A DNA stretch of 32,112 bases from Kiritimatiellia bacterium (GCA_017544725.1 JAFYDR010000331.1:1-32112); one strand, 5' to 3'. Shown: positions 15,910 to 24,285, counted from the stretch's first letter. The notes: generated by a model not told the origin, from the letters alone. A program made the numbers and translations.

Positions 15910-16157
15910 TAAATTCCTCTGTTGGGGAATTTCAAAACCACGGAATATACGGAACTCACCTGTTCGCTTTTAGTCAGTTGCCCAGCCTAATGCGCTTTGC
16001 GCAGCTTTTAGCTTTCGGCTGTTAGCTTTTAGTCAGTATTTCCCAGCTTAACACGCTTACCCAGCTTAAACGGATTTTTTCAGCTGAACGGCTTCGCCGC
16101 CCCCTTCATTGCCGCCGCAGACGGCTCGCTTCTCAGCTGGGCGGGGCAGCTTCGCCG
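15910..16157 (-). repeat. Repeat mosaic D, reaching into the end of pyrG
   Basis: From left to right: an AAATTCC/GGAATTT stem (15912-15933), the TTTCAAAACCACGGAATA module (15931-15948, also at locus E in the other orientation), TAATGCGCTTTGCGCAGC, AGCTTTTAGC units (16008-16037), and GTTAAGC-type units read from the minus strand (16044-16070). CAGCTGAGAAGC and a GGCGGCGAAGCC hairpin unit follow (16079-16155). The last part lies inside pyrG: it encodes its C-terminus, and the stop TAA comes from a GTTAAGC-type unit. Confidence 0.75.
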
Positions 16158-17799
16158 CCAACGCCGCCTTCACGAGACCGTTGAAGAGTGGGTGCGGTAA
16201 AGTGGGACGGGATTTGAACTCCGGGTGGAATTGCGTGGCGATGAAGTATGGATGCGATGGCAGTTCGACAATCTCAACGAGTTTGCCGTCTGGTGAGAGC
16301 CCGCTCGCCTTTAGCCCAGACGCCTCTAACTTCTCCCTCGCCTCGCTGTTGTACGCCAGTTCGTAGCGGTGGCGATGGCGTTCGGAGATCGTGAGTGATG
16401 ATCGAGAGGCGGAAGAATTGTACAACTTCGCCGCAAGCGATCCCTTTTTCAGGACGCACGGGTACGCGCCGAGGCGCATGGTGCCGCCTTTCTGGGTAAT
16501 GCCGCGCTGCTCTTCCATGAGGTCGATGACGGGATGTTCCGTTTTCTCGTTGAACTCGGTGGAGTTCGCGTCGCGCCAGCCGATCACATCGCGTGCAAAC
16601 TCGATGACCGTACATTGCATTCCCAAACAGATTCCGAGGAAAGGAATCTTCTTTTCGCGGGCATAGCGTATCGCTGCAATCTTTCCCTCCACGCCGCGTG
16701 ACCCAAATCCACCAGGAACCAAGATGCCGTCGATGTTTTTTAATTTGTCGGCGATTGCTGTCGATTGCTGTCGATTGTCCTCACCGATTAGGTCTTCCGC
16801 CTCAATCGGTACGACGTTCACTTTACAGTTGTTCGCCATACCTGCATGTTGCAATGCCTCATGGATCGATTTGTAGGCATCGCGGATTGAGATGTACTTG
16901 CCGACCAGCGCAATCGTGCATTCGTATTTCGGTTTCGTCGCCTTGCGGACGAGCGTATCCCAGACGGTGTGCTTGATCGGCCAGACGTCCAGTCGCAATT
17001 GACGTAACACCTGCTCGTCCAACCCCTGCAACCGCAGTTCGCGTGGCACGGCATAGACCGAGTCCGCCACGTCCTTCTCTTCGATGACGCATTCGCGTTT
17101 CACGTTGCAGAACATGGCGAGTTTCTTCAGGTGTTCCTCTGGAATCGTCATCTCGGTACGGCAGACGAGGATGTCGGGAATGATACCGATCGCGCGGAGT
17201 TGTCCCACTGAATGTTGCGATGGCTTGGTCTTTAGTTCACCTGCCGCCTTCAGATAGGGCACGAGTGTCAGATGGACAAAGCAGGTGTTTTCCGTGCCCT
17301 CCTCAAAGCGGAACTGACGAGCCGCCTCCAAGAATGGTAACGATTCGATATCGCCTGACACGCCGCCGATCTCACACAACACGATGTCGCAGTCATGTTC
17401 CCCCGCGCTGTGAATCGCGGCCTTGATCTCGTCCGTGATGTGCGGCACGACCTGTACCGTTCCGCCGAGGTATCCCCCCGCTCGCTCTCGTGAAAGAACG
17501 GCGGAATAGATACGCCCCGATGTGTAGTTCGATGCTTTGGAACAGGTAACCCCCGCGAAACGTTCGTAGTGACCGAGATCCAGGTCGGTCTCCGCGCCGT
17601 CGTCGGTCACGAATACTTCGCCGTGTTGGTAGGGCGACATCGTTCCCGGATCGACATTCAAGTAGGGGTCCAGCTTTTGCATGAACACTTTGTATCCGCG
17701 CGACTTTAACAACAACGCGAGGCTCGCGCTCGTGATCCCCTTGCCAAGGGAACTCACCACACCGCCGGTGATGAACACGTATTTGACTTGCTTTTTCAT
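16066..17799 (-). CDS. pyrG: CTP synthase
   Basis: A 577-residue cytoplasmic enzyme that aminates UTP to CTP with glutamine. The N-terminal synthetase domain starts [17 protein letters not shown] (P-loop) and has the ATP/UTP-binding [13 protein letters not shown] and [18 protein letters not shown] motifs. The class I glutamine amidotransferase domain has nucleophile Cys391 in GICLGMQ and the FHPEF histidine-glutamate pair. Ribosome-binding site AAGAGG precedes the ATG, 10 bases after carA. Odd: residues about 342-349 (NRQQSTAI) come from a 10-bp tandem repeat, a few extra residues (SSASRSSL) precede SERHRHRYE, and about the last 30 residues after AALAAK are encoded by intergenic repeat modules. 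The catalytic core is intact, so the enzyme should be active. Confidence 0.96.
   Translation of the reverse strand: MKKQVKYVFITGGVVSSLGKGITSASLALLLKSRGYKVFMQKLDPYLNVDPGTMSPYQHGEVFVTDDGAETDLDLGHYERFAGVTCSKASNYTSGRIYSAVLSRERAGGYLGGTVQVVPHITDEIKAAIHSAGEHDCDIVLCEIGGVSGDIESLPFLEAARQFRFEEGTENTCFVHLTLVPYLKAAGELKTKPSQHSVGQLRAIGIIPDILVCRTEMTIPEEHLKKLAMFCNVKRECVIEEKDVADSVYAVPRELRLQGLDEQVLRQLRLDVWPIKHTVWDTLVRKATKPKYECTIALVGKYISIRDAYKSIHEALQHAGMANNCKVNVVPIEAEDLIGEDNRQQSTAIADKLKNIDGILVPGGFGSRGVEGKIAAIRYAREKKIPFLGICLGMQCTVIEFARDVIGWRDANSTEFNEKTEHPVIDLMEEQRGITQKGGTMRLGAYPCVLKKGSLAAKLYNSSASRSSLTISERHRHRYELAYNSEAREKLEASGLKASGLSPDGKLVEIVELPSHPYFIATQFHPEFKSRPTLPHPLFNGLVKAALAAKLPRPAEKRAVCGGNEGGGEAVQLKKSV
16753..16777. 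repeat. 10-bp tandem repeat inside pyrG
   Basis: GATTGCTGTC is repeated two and a half times. It encodes NRQQSTAI in a loop before the conserved [11 protein letters not shown] segment of the glutamine amidotransferase domain. The unit is a variant of the 10-mer of the intergenic mosaics (ATCGATTGCT). Confidence 0.7.
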
Positions 17800-17809
17800 G
17801 GTGCCTCTT

Positions 17810-19042
17810 TCAACCGATTGCTGCCGATTGATTCCGATTGCTTTCGACCATCCTTTTAAATTCGCCGAAGAGGCAGCCGGAATCGTGCGGACCGGGACAG
17901 GCCTCGGGATGGTACTGTACCGAGAATGCGGGAAGTGTCTTGTGACGAACTCCCTCGATCGTAGCGTCGTTGAGATTCAGATGCGTCACCTCCAAGCAGT
18001 CGGGCAATGTCGTGTCATCGACGGCGAAGTTGTGGTTCTGACTCGTGATCTCAACCTTCCCCGTCGCAAGATTTTTCACGGGATGGTTACAACCATGATG
18101 CCCGAACTTGAGTCGTATCGTTTTCGCTCCGCACGCGAGCGACAACAGTTGGTGACCGAGGCAAATACCCATGACCGGAGTGACGAGTGACAAGTGACGA
18201 GCGACAAGTGACGAGGAGGACAATGGGGCAATGCCGAGAAGTTTCCGTATGTTTTCGATGGCGTAAGTGACGGCGGCTGGGTCGGCAGGTCCGTTGGAGA
18301 GGAATAGACCGTCCGGATTCATCGCCAACACCTCCTCGGCAGATGTCTTCGCCGGTACAACCGTAACTTTTGCCCATGAGGCCAATGAACGCAGAATGTT
18401 CTGCTTTACGCCAAAATCGTAGCAGACGATGTGAGGAATATGAGAATGTTGCCAATTGCCAGTTGAAGATTGAGGATCGGATACTTCCGTATTTTCACAA
18501 TCCCACACTTCCACGTCCGCCCGCGTAACACGGGCGGCGTAGTCCTGTCCGTCAAGCCCTTCCCATTCCCGCGCCTTCGCGATTGCGGTTGCCTCGTCCA
18601 TCATGCAATCCTCGACATGCAGGTACGACCTCTGGCTCCCATGGTCACGGATGTGCAGCGTCAACGCCCTCACGTCAACCGCTCGAATTCCGGGGATATT
18701 GTTCTCGGCGAGATACGAATCGAGCGAGGTTTCGCTACGCCAGGAGGACGGCAGTGTCAGGTCGTTCACGACAAGTCCGGAAAGGAAGAGCTTGCGTGAC
18801 TCGACATCCTCATGATTCACGCCATAGTTGCCAAGCTCTGCAGCGGTCAAGGCGACGATCTGTCCCGCATACGACGGATCGGTGACAATCTCCTGATAAC
18901 CGCTCATTCCCGTGTTAAAGACAACTTCGCCCAGGGTGTCCCGCTTAGCGCCGAATGCAACACCGTGAAAGACCGTTCCATCCGCCAACGCAAGAAACGC
19001 CTTGCGCTCCCTCTCCGCTTCCCATTTTGCCGTGTAGTCCAT
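17810..19042 (-). CDS. carA: Carbamoyl-phosphate synthase small subunit
   Basis: A 410-residue glutamine-hydrolysing subunit that passes ammonia to CarB for pyrimidine and arginine synthesis. The N-terminal domain has [16 protein letters not shown] and [17 protein letters not shown]; the amidotransferase part has [10 protein letters not shown], nucleophile Cys294 in MGICLGHQ, the ligand segment SQNHNFAV and [16 protein letters not shown]. carB is not in the window. I chose ATG 19042 because upstream TTG 19072 adds a non-homologous start; no clear ribosome-binding site is visible. Odd: about 17 extra residues ([17 protein letters not shown], about 272-288) directly before the nucleophile motif are repeat-derived, and the last residues (NRNQSAAIG) come from a 10-bp tandem. 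pyrG follows after 10 bases, so this is a pyrimidine operon. Confidence 0.95.
   Translation of the reverse strand: MDYTAKWEAERERKAFLALADGTVFHGVAFGAKRDTLGEVVFNTGMSGYQEIVTDPSYAGQIVALTAAELGNYGVNHEDVESRKLFLSGLVVNDLTLPSSWRSETSLDSYLAENNIPGIRAVDVRALTLHIRDHGSQRSYLHVEDCMMDEATAIAKAREWEGLDGQDYAARVTRADVEVWDCENTEVSDPQSSTGNWQHSHIPHIVCYDFGVKQNILRSLASWAKVTVVPAKTSAEEVLAMNPDGLFLSNGPADPAAVTYAIENIRKLLGIAPLSSSSLVARHLSLVTPVMGICLGHQLLSLACGAKTIRLKFGHHGCNHPVKNLATGKVEITSQNHNFAVDDTTLPDCLEVTHLNLNDATIEGVRHKTLPAFSVQYHPEACPGPHDSGCLFGEFKRMVESNRNQSAAIG
17814..17843. repeat. 10-bp tandem repeat forming the end of carA
   Basis: Three 10-base units CCGATTGCTG, CCGATTGATT and CCGATTGCTT lie in tandem and encode the final residues of CarA just before its TGA stop. 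The unit matches the tandem inside pyrG and the 10-mer module of the intergenic mosaics. Confidence 0.7.
18180..18235. repeat. Composite repeat inserted in carA
   Basis: GACGAGTGACAAGT is tandemly repeated (18182-18195 and 18196-18209, one mismatch, then GACGAG). It is followed by GAGGACAATGGGGCAATG, a form of the 9-bp GACAATGGG module. The stretch is read in frame by carA and has no counterpart in ordinary CarA, where the amidotransferase nucleophile motif follows the preceding helix after only a few residues. Confidence 0.75.
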
Positions 19043-19977
19043 AACAAAACAAAATAGCACAACGTATGCCAAGGAGAATCTGCCGTATTCATTTTTGGCG
19101 CATTAGTGTAATTCTCTCATCTCATACGCACGAGAGGATTTTGGAAACAACAGGAACAACCTGAATACAGGCGGCGAAACCGCCAGCTGAGAAGCTCAAA
19201 AGCTGAGAGGCTGAGAAGCGGGGCGGCAATGAAGAGAGAAAAATGAAGAATGAAGGATGCGAGTCGCGTGTCGTTTGTCGTGTGTCATCAAAAATATTCG
19301 AATGGGAGGGACGCACTCCGTCGCGTCCGCTTGTGTAACGACGACGCCCGCGTCGTCGAAACCGACAAGTTATTCTTATGAACGTTCCCGCGCGGGGCGC
19401 GTGCGTGGTGCTTGCCCCCGGCTGTGTACCTTCGCCCCCCTCGGAGCTTTCAGGTGGAAAGCTTCCACAAATAACTTGGAAGAACCAAACAAAAATCCGT
19501 AAGTTCTGTGGATTCCGTGGTTTTGAAATTTCCTCCACTGTCAAAACACTCTCCTACGCACTGTTCCGACATGTGAAAAATGACAAAAATGAATCTTAAC
19601 CCACAATTATGGTAGTTGTTAACCGGATAAGCGGGGCGCCAAGGTGGGCGGCAAGGCCGCCCTACTAGTTAAGCTGGTTAAGTGTTCCTTCGGGACTAAG
19701 TGCCGCTACACGGCTAAGTGCCCCTGCGGGGCTAAGCGGCGAAGCCCCACTTCGAGCAAGAGGCTCATTTAGGGCGAAGCCCACTTAATTCCATCTCTCG
19801 TCATTCGTCATTGCCGCCGCAAGGCGACATCGCCGTCAGTCGGGTAAACAGGTTAAGCTGATGGAGATTAACAAGCGATCGCGATCCATCCTTCGCAAGA
19901 CTATGGCGGTCGCGACAAGCGTGACCAAACCGCCGCCATACTTACCCAGCTTTACACGCTCACCTCGCCACCAGCTA
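19043..19977. repeat. Repeat mosaic E, 935-base gap
   Basis: Noncoding. It holds a 38-bp sequence (19131-19168) found exactly inverted at 30197-30234; a GGCGGCGAAACCGCC hairpin and CAGCTGAGAAGC-type units (19170-19220); AATGAAGAGAG units (19227-19257); TGTCG units (19263-19288); a CGACGACG-CCCG-CGTCGTCG hairpin (19339-19358); the ATGAACGTTC...CTTGCCCCC / TGTACCTTCGCCCCC block (19379-19445); a TTCCGTGGTTTTGAAATT module (19514-19531); a GGGCGGC-AAG-GCCGCCC hairpin (about 19648-19664); an 18-bp hairpin array (19678-19740) and further GTTAAGC-type units (about 19850-19860). The start of carA lies at its left edge; no convincing carA promoter was found. Confidence 0.8.
19678..19740 (-). repeat. 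18-bp hairpin array, copy 2
   Basis: TTAAGT/CTAAGT/CTAAGC recurs at 19678, 19696, 19714 and 19732, an exact 18-bp period. The 12 bases between form different small stems: GTTCC-TTC-GGGAC, GCCG-CTACA-CGGC and GCCCC-TGC-GGGGC, then GGC-GAA-GCC. It is the reverse orientation of the array at 1072-1136 (ACTTAA spacer) but with other stem sequences. Confidence 0.75.
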
Positions 19978-21819
19978 TCAATAGGATCGTTCCGAGTTTT
20001 TATTCAGGTAGTTCAACAAAGCCGTATGAAGAACCTTATAACCGCCGGGAGTTGGATAGTCGCCCGTAAAGTACCAGTCGCCTGTTGTCTTGGGGCAGGC
20101 TTTCCGCATTGCTTCAATGCTCTGATAGACGACTGACACCTCCGCTTTCATGCCGGACGGAGTCAGGAGTCGTGCGATCTCGTTGGCGTGTTGTTCGTCG
20201 GAGAAACGGGCGTATAACGAAGAAAGCGCGTATGCGCAACGTTTCGGTTTGTCCGCCGTTTCCGTGCAGGCACGTAGTTCTTCGTCCGCATGGTCGCCCA
20301 AAAGATTCACAAGTGCGCGAAACGCTACCAGTTCACCAAGGGTTGACATATCGATGCCGTAGCAATCAGGATAACGGATGGGAGGCGCGGAGGATACAAC
20401 GATGATTCGCTTCGGACCCAAGCGGTCGAGCATCGGAAGGATCGCATTCTTCATCGTGTTGCCGCGAACAATGGAGTCGTCCAGCACGACAAGCGTATCG
20501 TCCTTTCCGACAAGCCCGTAGGTAACATCATAGACATGCTTGTAGAATTCACGTCGCGCAGCCGCATCTGCAATGAATGTACGGAACTTTGCGTCTTTTA
20601 CTGCAATCTCTCCGAAACGAGGAAGGCTTTTGCCAAAAAGATCACAACGGTTTCCCGAGCCTCCTTTGTGTTCTCTGTACCCTTTGTGGCGAAAAACCAT
20701 CGTGAACAATTCTTCCAGCAATCCGTGGAATGCGATGCGTGCCGAATTGGGGATATAGCTGAAGAAAATCTCGTTTATCGGCACATGGGCGGCCTTGAGA
20801 ATCTGCGGCACCAACGCAGCCCCCAACGCCTTACGCTCGCGGTGGATGTCTGCGTCATTCGCCCGCGAGAAGTAGATACGCTCGAAGACACAGGAACGAC
20901 GCTTGGGCTTTGTATGTCCGGTGTGATTCCCAGAGAGCGAGACGGAAGTCCGATGATTGAAATCCAACGCCACGAATTCTACGTCACCGTGTGGTGAAAC
21001 GATGAGCGCCTCACCGGGCGGCAGCTCCTTTACCGCTTCGGGGGGAACGTCGAAAGCGGCTTGTATCGCGGGACGTTCCGAGGCAACGGCAACGACCTCA
21101 TCATTAACGAAATAGAAGCCCGGTCGGATACCATGCGGGTCGCGAAGTGCAAAGGCCGTGGCATCCGCCGTCGCGCCGACAAACGTCCATGCTCCATCCG
21201 CATTTGCCAATGCCTTGGCCAATGCACCGGGGATGGACGTTTTGCGCTTCATTTCGTTCGCGACAAGTTCGGTGACGAGATACCCGTCGGCACGACTCGT
21301 CGGAAAACAATGTCGCCGCCGAAACTGCTCGAAGAGTTCAGCGGCGTTGGTAAGGTTGAAATTCCCCGCGAGCAGGACCGTCTTCTCCAATTCGCTCGAT
21401 GTGTGAAGAAATGGATGACAGAATGATTCTTCGTTTTTCCCGAACGTGGCATAGCGGAGATGCCCGAGAAAGATCTTTTCCGAACTCTTTGTTTCATTGT
21501 GGAAAAGATCTGTATCGTGTTCGGCGAAAAATGGTTCCAACAGAGCAGTTTTCCGTTTCGTAATCATTCCCAGAATGTCGGCGAGCGAGGTCTCACTTGC
21601 TGATTTGAAAATGTGATAGGGTTCCGATCCTGCGTCTGGATTTACCGAGATAATCGCCGCGCCCGCTCCGTCCTGCCCGCGATTGTGCTGCTTTTCGAGA
21701 AGGAGCGACAACTTCACGCCACCGTAGTCGCTCGTGCCGTACTTCGTGCGGTAATACGCCCCGTCCTTCCGTAAGGCGACGAGCGCAACCGCACATTCGT
21801 GTTTGATCGCATCTGACAT
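19978..21819 (-). CDS. purF: Amidophosphoribosyltransferase (PurF)
   Basis: A 613-residue enzyme of the first committed step of purine synthesis, moving glutamine amide nitrogen onto PRPP. The start MSDAIKHEC places the catalytic Cys at position 9, exposed by removal of a short propeptide as in other PurF proteins. KQHNRGQDGAG, LGHLRYATFG and LAGNFNLTN belong to the Ntn-type glutaminase; the PRPP loop is VVLDDSIVRGNT. Length and the MSDxIKHEC start resemble the long PurF type of Bacteroidota. An ATG at 21855 would add 12 residues that do not fit. Odd: a variable stretch (about residues 373-400, FRHKGYREHKGGSGNRC and on) looks repeat-derived. It is transcribed away from glnK-amt. Confidence 0.94.
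   Translation of the reverse strand: MSDAIKHECAVALVALRKDGAYYRTKYGTSDYGGVKLSLLLEKQHNRGQDGAGAAIISVNPDAGSEPYHIFKSASETSLADILGMITKRKTALLEPFFAEHDTDLFHNETKSSEKIFLGHLRYATFGKNEESFCHPFLHTSSELEKTVLLAGNFNLTNAAELFEQFRRRHCFPTSRADGYLVTELVANEMKRKTSIPGALAKALANADGAWTFVGATADATAFALRDPHGIRPGFYFVNDEVVAVASERPAIQAAFDVPPEAVKELPPGEALIVSPHGDVEFVALDFNHRTSVSLSGNHTGHTKPKRRSCVFERIYFSRANDADIHRERKALGAALVPQILKAAHVPINEIFFSYIPNSARIAFHGLLEELFTMVFRHKGYREHKGGSGNRCDLFGKSLPRFGEIAVKDAKFRTFIADAAARREFYKHVYDVTYGLVGKDDTLVVLDDSIVRGNTMKNAILPMLDRLGPKRIIVVSSAPPIRYPDCYGIDMSTLGELVAFRALVNLLGDHADEELRACTETADKPKRCAYALSSLYARFSDEQHANEIARLLTPSGMKAEVSVVYQSIEAMRKACPKTTGDWYFTGDYPTPGGYKVLHTALLNYLNKNSERSY
20618..20697. repeat. Possible dispersed-repeat insertion in purF
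   Basis: The plus strand reads TTTGTGTTCTCTGTACCC then TTTGTGGCGAAAA, resembling the short dispersed noncoding repeats (ttcTGTG-x-CCGTGGT-AAA) of which related forms lie at 15931-15948 and 19503-19531. In purF it encodes a basic, glycine-rich segment between HGLLEEL and IAVKDAKFRTF, a region that varies among PurF proteins. Without an alignment this remains a moderate call. Confidence 0.4.
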
Positions 21820-21943
21820 ACTCCGATTTAATGCACATCCTGTGCCAGTTTCCACATGGTTTAACGAATCGCGTTTCCGCCCCTTTCACAGCGACTCTGT
21901 GTATGTGACCTCCTGCGGCTTTTTCTCCTACTACCATGTAATG

Positions 21944-22016
21944 ACAAAATTGTTTTTATCTTCTCAGTTTTCCTTTTGTCTCAATCGGAACTCATTTGAT
22001 TATCACAAAATTGTTT
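21944..22016. promoter_or_regulatory. Twin ACAAAATTGTTT boxes upstream of glnK
   Basis: The 12-mer ACAAAATTGTTT occurs at 21944-21955 and 22005-22016, 61 bases apart, in an AT-rich stretch. Relative to the start predicted from the sigma-54 element they lie around -115 and -55, as expected for activator or bending-protein sites. The binding protein is unknown. Confidence 0.4.
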
Positions 22017-22038
22017 CAGATAGAATAGCTTTTCCTTC

Positions 22039-22053
22039 TGGCATGGGAAATGC
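22039..22053 (+). promoter_or_regulatory. Candidate sigma-54 promoter of glnK-amt
   Basis: TGGCATGGGAAATGC has the required GG-N10-GC spacing (GG 22040-22041, GC 22052-22053) and departs from TGGCACG-N4-TTGC at two positions. Transcription would start near 22065, 34 bases before the glnK ATG. Sigma-54 control is typical for glnK-amt in other bacteria. Confidence 0.6.
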
Positions 22054-22098
22054 GGATTGAGACCCTGTTTGATTCAATCGGTCACAGGAAAAGAAACG

Positions 22099-22440
22099 AT
22101 GAAACTGATAATCGCATACATTCAGCCTGAACGGCTGAACGCCGTCAAGCAGGCGTTGTTCGCCCGCGAAATCTACAAAATGTCCGTCACCAACGCACTT
22201 GGATGCGGACAGCAGGGTGGTTATGTCCACATGTACCGCGGTGCGGTCGAGGAGGTGACGCTTTTGAAGAAGATGCGGCTTGCGATTGCTGTCAACGATG
22301 ACTTTATCCAGAAGACCATTGACGCAATCATTGAGGGTGCGAGGACGGGTGAGATTGGCGATGGAAAAATCTTCGTCTTACCGATGGACGAGTGTATTCG
22401 GATTCGCACGGGTGAACGTGGTCCGGCAGCGATTGGATAG
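22099..22440 (+). CDS. glnK: PII family nitrogen regulatory protein
   Basis: A 113-residue PII signal protein that senses 2-oxoglutarate and ATP/ADP and, being paired with amt, probably blocks the ammonium channel when nitrogen is ample. Residue numbering matches E. coli GlnB: the T-loop runs [20 protein letters not shown] (34-53), Lys58 is kept, and the C-terminal signature gives [21 protein letters not shown]. Tyr51, the uridylylation site, is Glu51 here, with Tyr46 kept, so control by uridylylation at that position is not possible. AGGAAAAG precedes the ATG. The amt gene follows after 29 bases. Confidence 0.93.
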   Translation: MKLIIAYIQPERLNAVKQALFAREIYKMSVTNALGCGQQGGYVHMYRGAVEEVTLLKKMRLAIAVNDDFIQKTIDAIIEGARTGEIGDGKIFVLPMDECIRIRTGERGPAAIG

Positions 22441-22469
22441 AAATCTAGGAATTAGTGCAAGGAGCAAAA

Positions 22470-23765
22470 ATGACACCTGAAATAACTTCCACTGCGGTAC
22501 AGACAAACCTGAACGTTGTCTGGACTCTCATTGCCGCCGTACTCGTCTTCATGATGCAGGCGGGTTTCGCGCTTGTCGAGACAGGCTTTACGCGGGCGAA
22601 GAATGCGGCGAACATCATGATGAAGAACCTGATGGACTTCGCGGCCGGTTCACTCGCATTCTATATCCTTGGCGCGGCTCTCATGTTCGGCGTGACGAAA
22701 GCGGCGGGCTGGTTCGGATGGGGAGGTCTCGGTATGCCGGCTCTCGCCGAAGGGGAAGGTTCCTGGAACTGGACGTTCCTCTTCTTCCAGACGATGTTCT
22801 GCGCCACAGCGGCAACCATCGTCTCGGGGGCAGTGGCAGAGCGTATCGAGTTCAAGAGTTATCTCATCTACTCGGTCCTCATCTCGGCGGTCGTCTATCC
22901 CGTAAGCGGACACTGGATGTGGGGCGGACTGGCTGGCGAGGCATCGCAGGGATGGCTTGAACGGCTCGGCTTCCATGACTTCGCGGGTTCCACCGTTGTC
23001 CATTCCGTCGGCGGCTGGATCGCCCTCGCGGGCACGCTCGCTCTTGGACCGCGCATCGGCAAATACCGTCATGACGGCAAGGCAAACCCGATTCCTGGAC
23101 ACAGTCTCGTCCTCGGTACACTCGGTGTCTTCCTGTTGTGGATCGGCTGGTTTGGATTCAACCCCGGTAGTTACACTGCAGGCATCGGATCCATCGGACG
23201 TGTCGCGATGACCACGAACCTCGCAGCCTGCGCCGGTACGATCGCCGCGCTCGTCACGGCGTGGATCATCATGGGTAAGCCCGACCTTACGATGGCGTTG
23301 AATGGTTCGCTCGCGGGGCTCGTTGCAATCACCGCGCCTTGCGATCTCGTGACGGCAAATGCGTCGATTGTCATCGGACTCGTCGCAGGTGTACTCGTAG
23401 TCCTCTCGGTATTCGGATTCGACCGTCTCCACATCGACGATCCTGTTGGCACAGTTTCCGTCCACTGTGTGAACGGTGTATGGGGAACGCTCGCGGTCGG
23501 ACTCTTCGCGGCACCCGTTTCCTGCGGTTATGGGAACGAGCTTGCCGGACTCTTCTACGGAGGTGGCATCAAGTCCCTCGGCATCCAGGCGTTGGGCGCA
23601 GGTGCAACGGCACTCTGGGCTTTCAGCATGGGTGTTGTGATCTTCTTTGCTCTGAAGAAGTTCGGAATCCTCCGCGTCAGTGCCAAGACAGAACTCAAGG
23701 GCCTTGACCTCGTAGAGCATGGACAGGACGCCTATGCCTCCTTCCAGTTCTTCTCGAATATGTAG
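22470..23765 (+). CDS. amt: Ammonium transporter (Amt)
   Basis: A 431-residue, roughly 11-helix inner-membrane channel of the Amt/Rh family that conducts ammonium. It has the pore histidine pair His178 (GSTVVHSVGG) and His332 (VHCVNGVWGT), a Phe-rich gate (FLFFQTMFCATAATIVSGAVAER) and the WIGWFGFNPGS family motif. No signal peptide is seen, unlike E. coli AmtB. The C-terminal tail KGLDLVEHGQDAY is the typical cytoplasmic region contacted by PII. AAGGAG five bases before ATG 22470 fixes the start; an in-frame GTG at 22455 precedes it. It is co-transcribed with glnK. Confidence 0.96.
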   Translation: MTPEITSTAVQTNLNVVWTLIAAVLVFMMQAGFALVETGFTRAKNAANIMMKNLMDFAAGSLAFYILGAALMFGVTKAAGWFGWGGLGMPALAEGEGSWNWTFLFFQTMFCATAATIVSGAVAERIEFKSYLIYSVLISAVVYPVSGHWMWGGLAGEASQGWLERLGFHDFAGSTVVHSVGGWIALAGTLALGPRIGKYRHDGKANPIPGHSLVLGTLGVFLLWIGWFGFNPGSYTAGIGSIGRVAMTTNLAACAGTIAALVTAWIIMGKPDLTMALNGSLAGLVAITAPCDLVTANASIVIGLVAGVLVVLSVFGFDRLHIDDPVGTVSVHCVNGVWGTLAVGLFAAPVSCGYGNELAGLFYGGGIKSLGIQALGAGATALWAFSMGVVIFFALKKFGILRVSAKTELKGLDLVEHGQDAYASFQFFSNM

Positions 23766-23951
23766 CGCATACGCTCGCTAAGCGTAGCAGTGACATGGCG
23801 GCGAAGCCACCAGCCGCCAAAGGCGGCAATGAAAAGAGCATAATGAAGGATGACGGCGGCGTGTCGCATGTCGTTTGTTGCGTGTCATCGGTAGCTATCG
23901 ATTGCTATCGAATGTAACCGAACGGGGATGGCACACTTGTCGCGACCATTT

Positions 23952-24100
23952 AGCCTTGAAGGGCCACAACTATACAGACGGGGGTGAGCGAAGCGTAACC
24001 CCCGGTGGTGCAGACAGTATCCACCAAGCCCAGAAGGGGCGGCAGAACAATCTACCGCCACTCGTCATGCCATGCCGCCTTCTGTCGCCCTTTCAGGGCT
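23952..24100. repeat. 149-bp element with terminal inverted repeats, copy 2
   Basis: The left end AGCCTTGAAGGGCCAC and the right end GTCGCCCTTTCAGGGCT (24084-24100) are imperfect inverted repeats. Length and internal palindromes (GGGGGTGAGCGAAGCGTAAC; GGCGGCAGA...TCTACCGCC) match copy 1 at 693-841. In copy 1 the inner stem is perfect (TCTGCCGCC) whereas here it has a change. Confidence 0.75.
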
Positions 24101-24285
24101 ACTGAGCCTTTACTTGATTCCGGGGGCGGCGCTACGCTTGCCCCCGTCTGTGTACCTTCGCCCCTTCGGGGCTTGCCTATAACTTCGGGCCGCCAGAGGC
24201 GGCAGTGACGAGTGAAGAGTGACGAAATACGGTACTTTTCAAGTTATTCCCCATGAACGTTCTCGTGCGGTGCGCGGGCGGGGAG

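Noticed and set aside
21832-21847. Sigma-54-like element TGGCACAGGATGTGCA before purF on the minus strand.
   Set aside because: Spacing is right, but the predicted start falls two bases before the purF ATG and the site is also a GCACA/TGTGC inverted repeat. It is more likely an operator or chance.
22650-23720. Minus-strand open frame (356 codons) opposite amt.
   Set aside because: Its translation is a charged low-complexity shadow of a membrane protein, and there is no ribosome-binding site.
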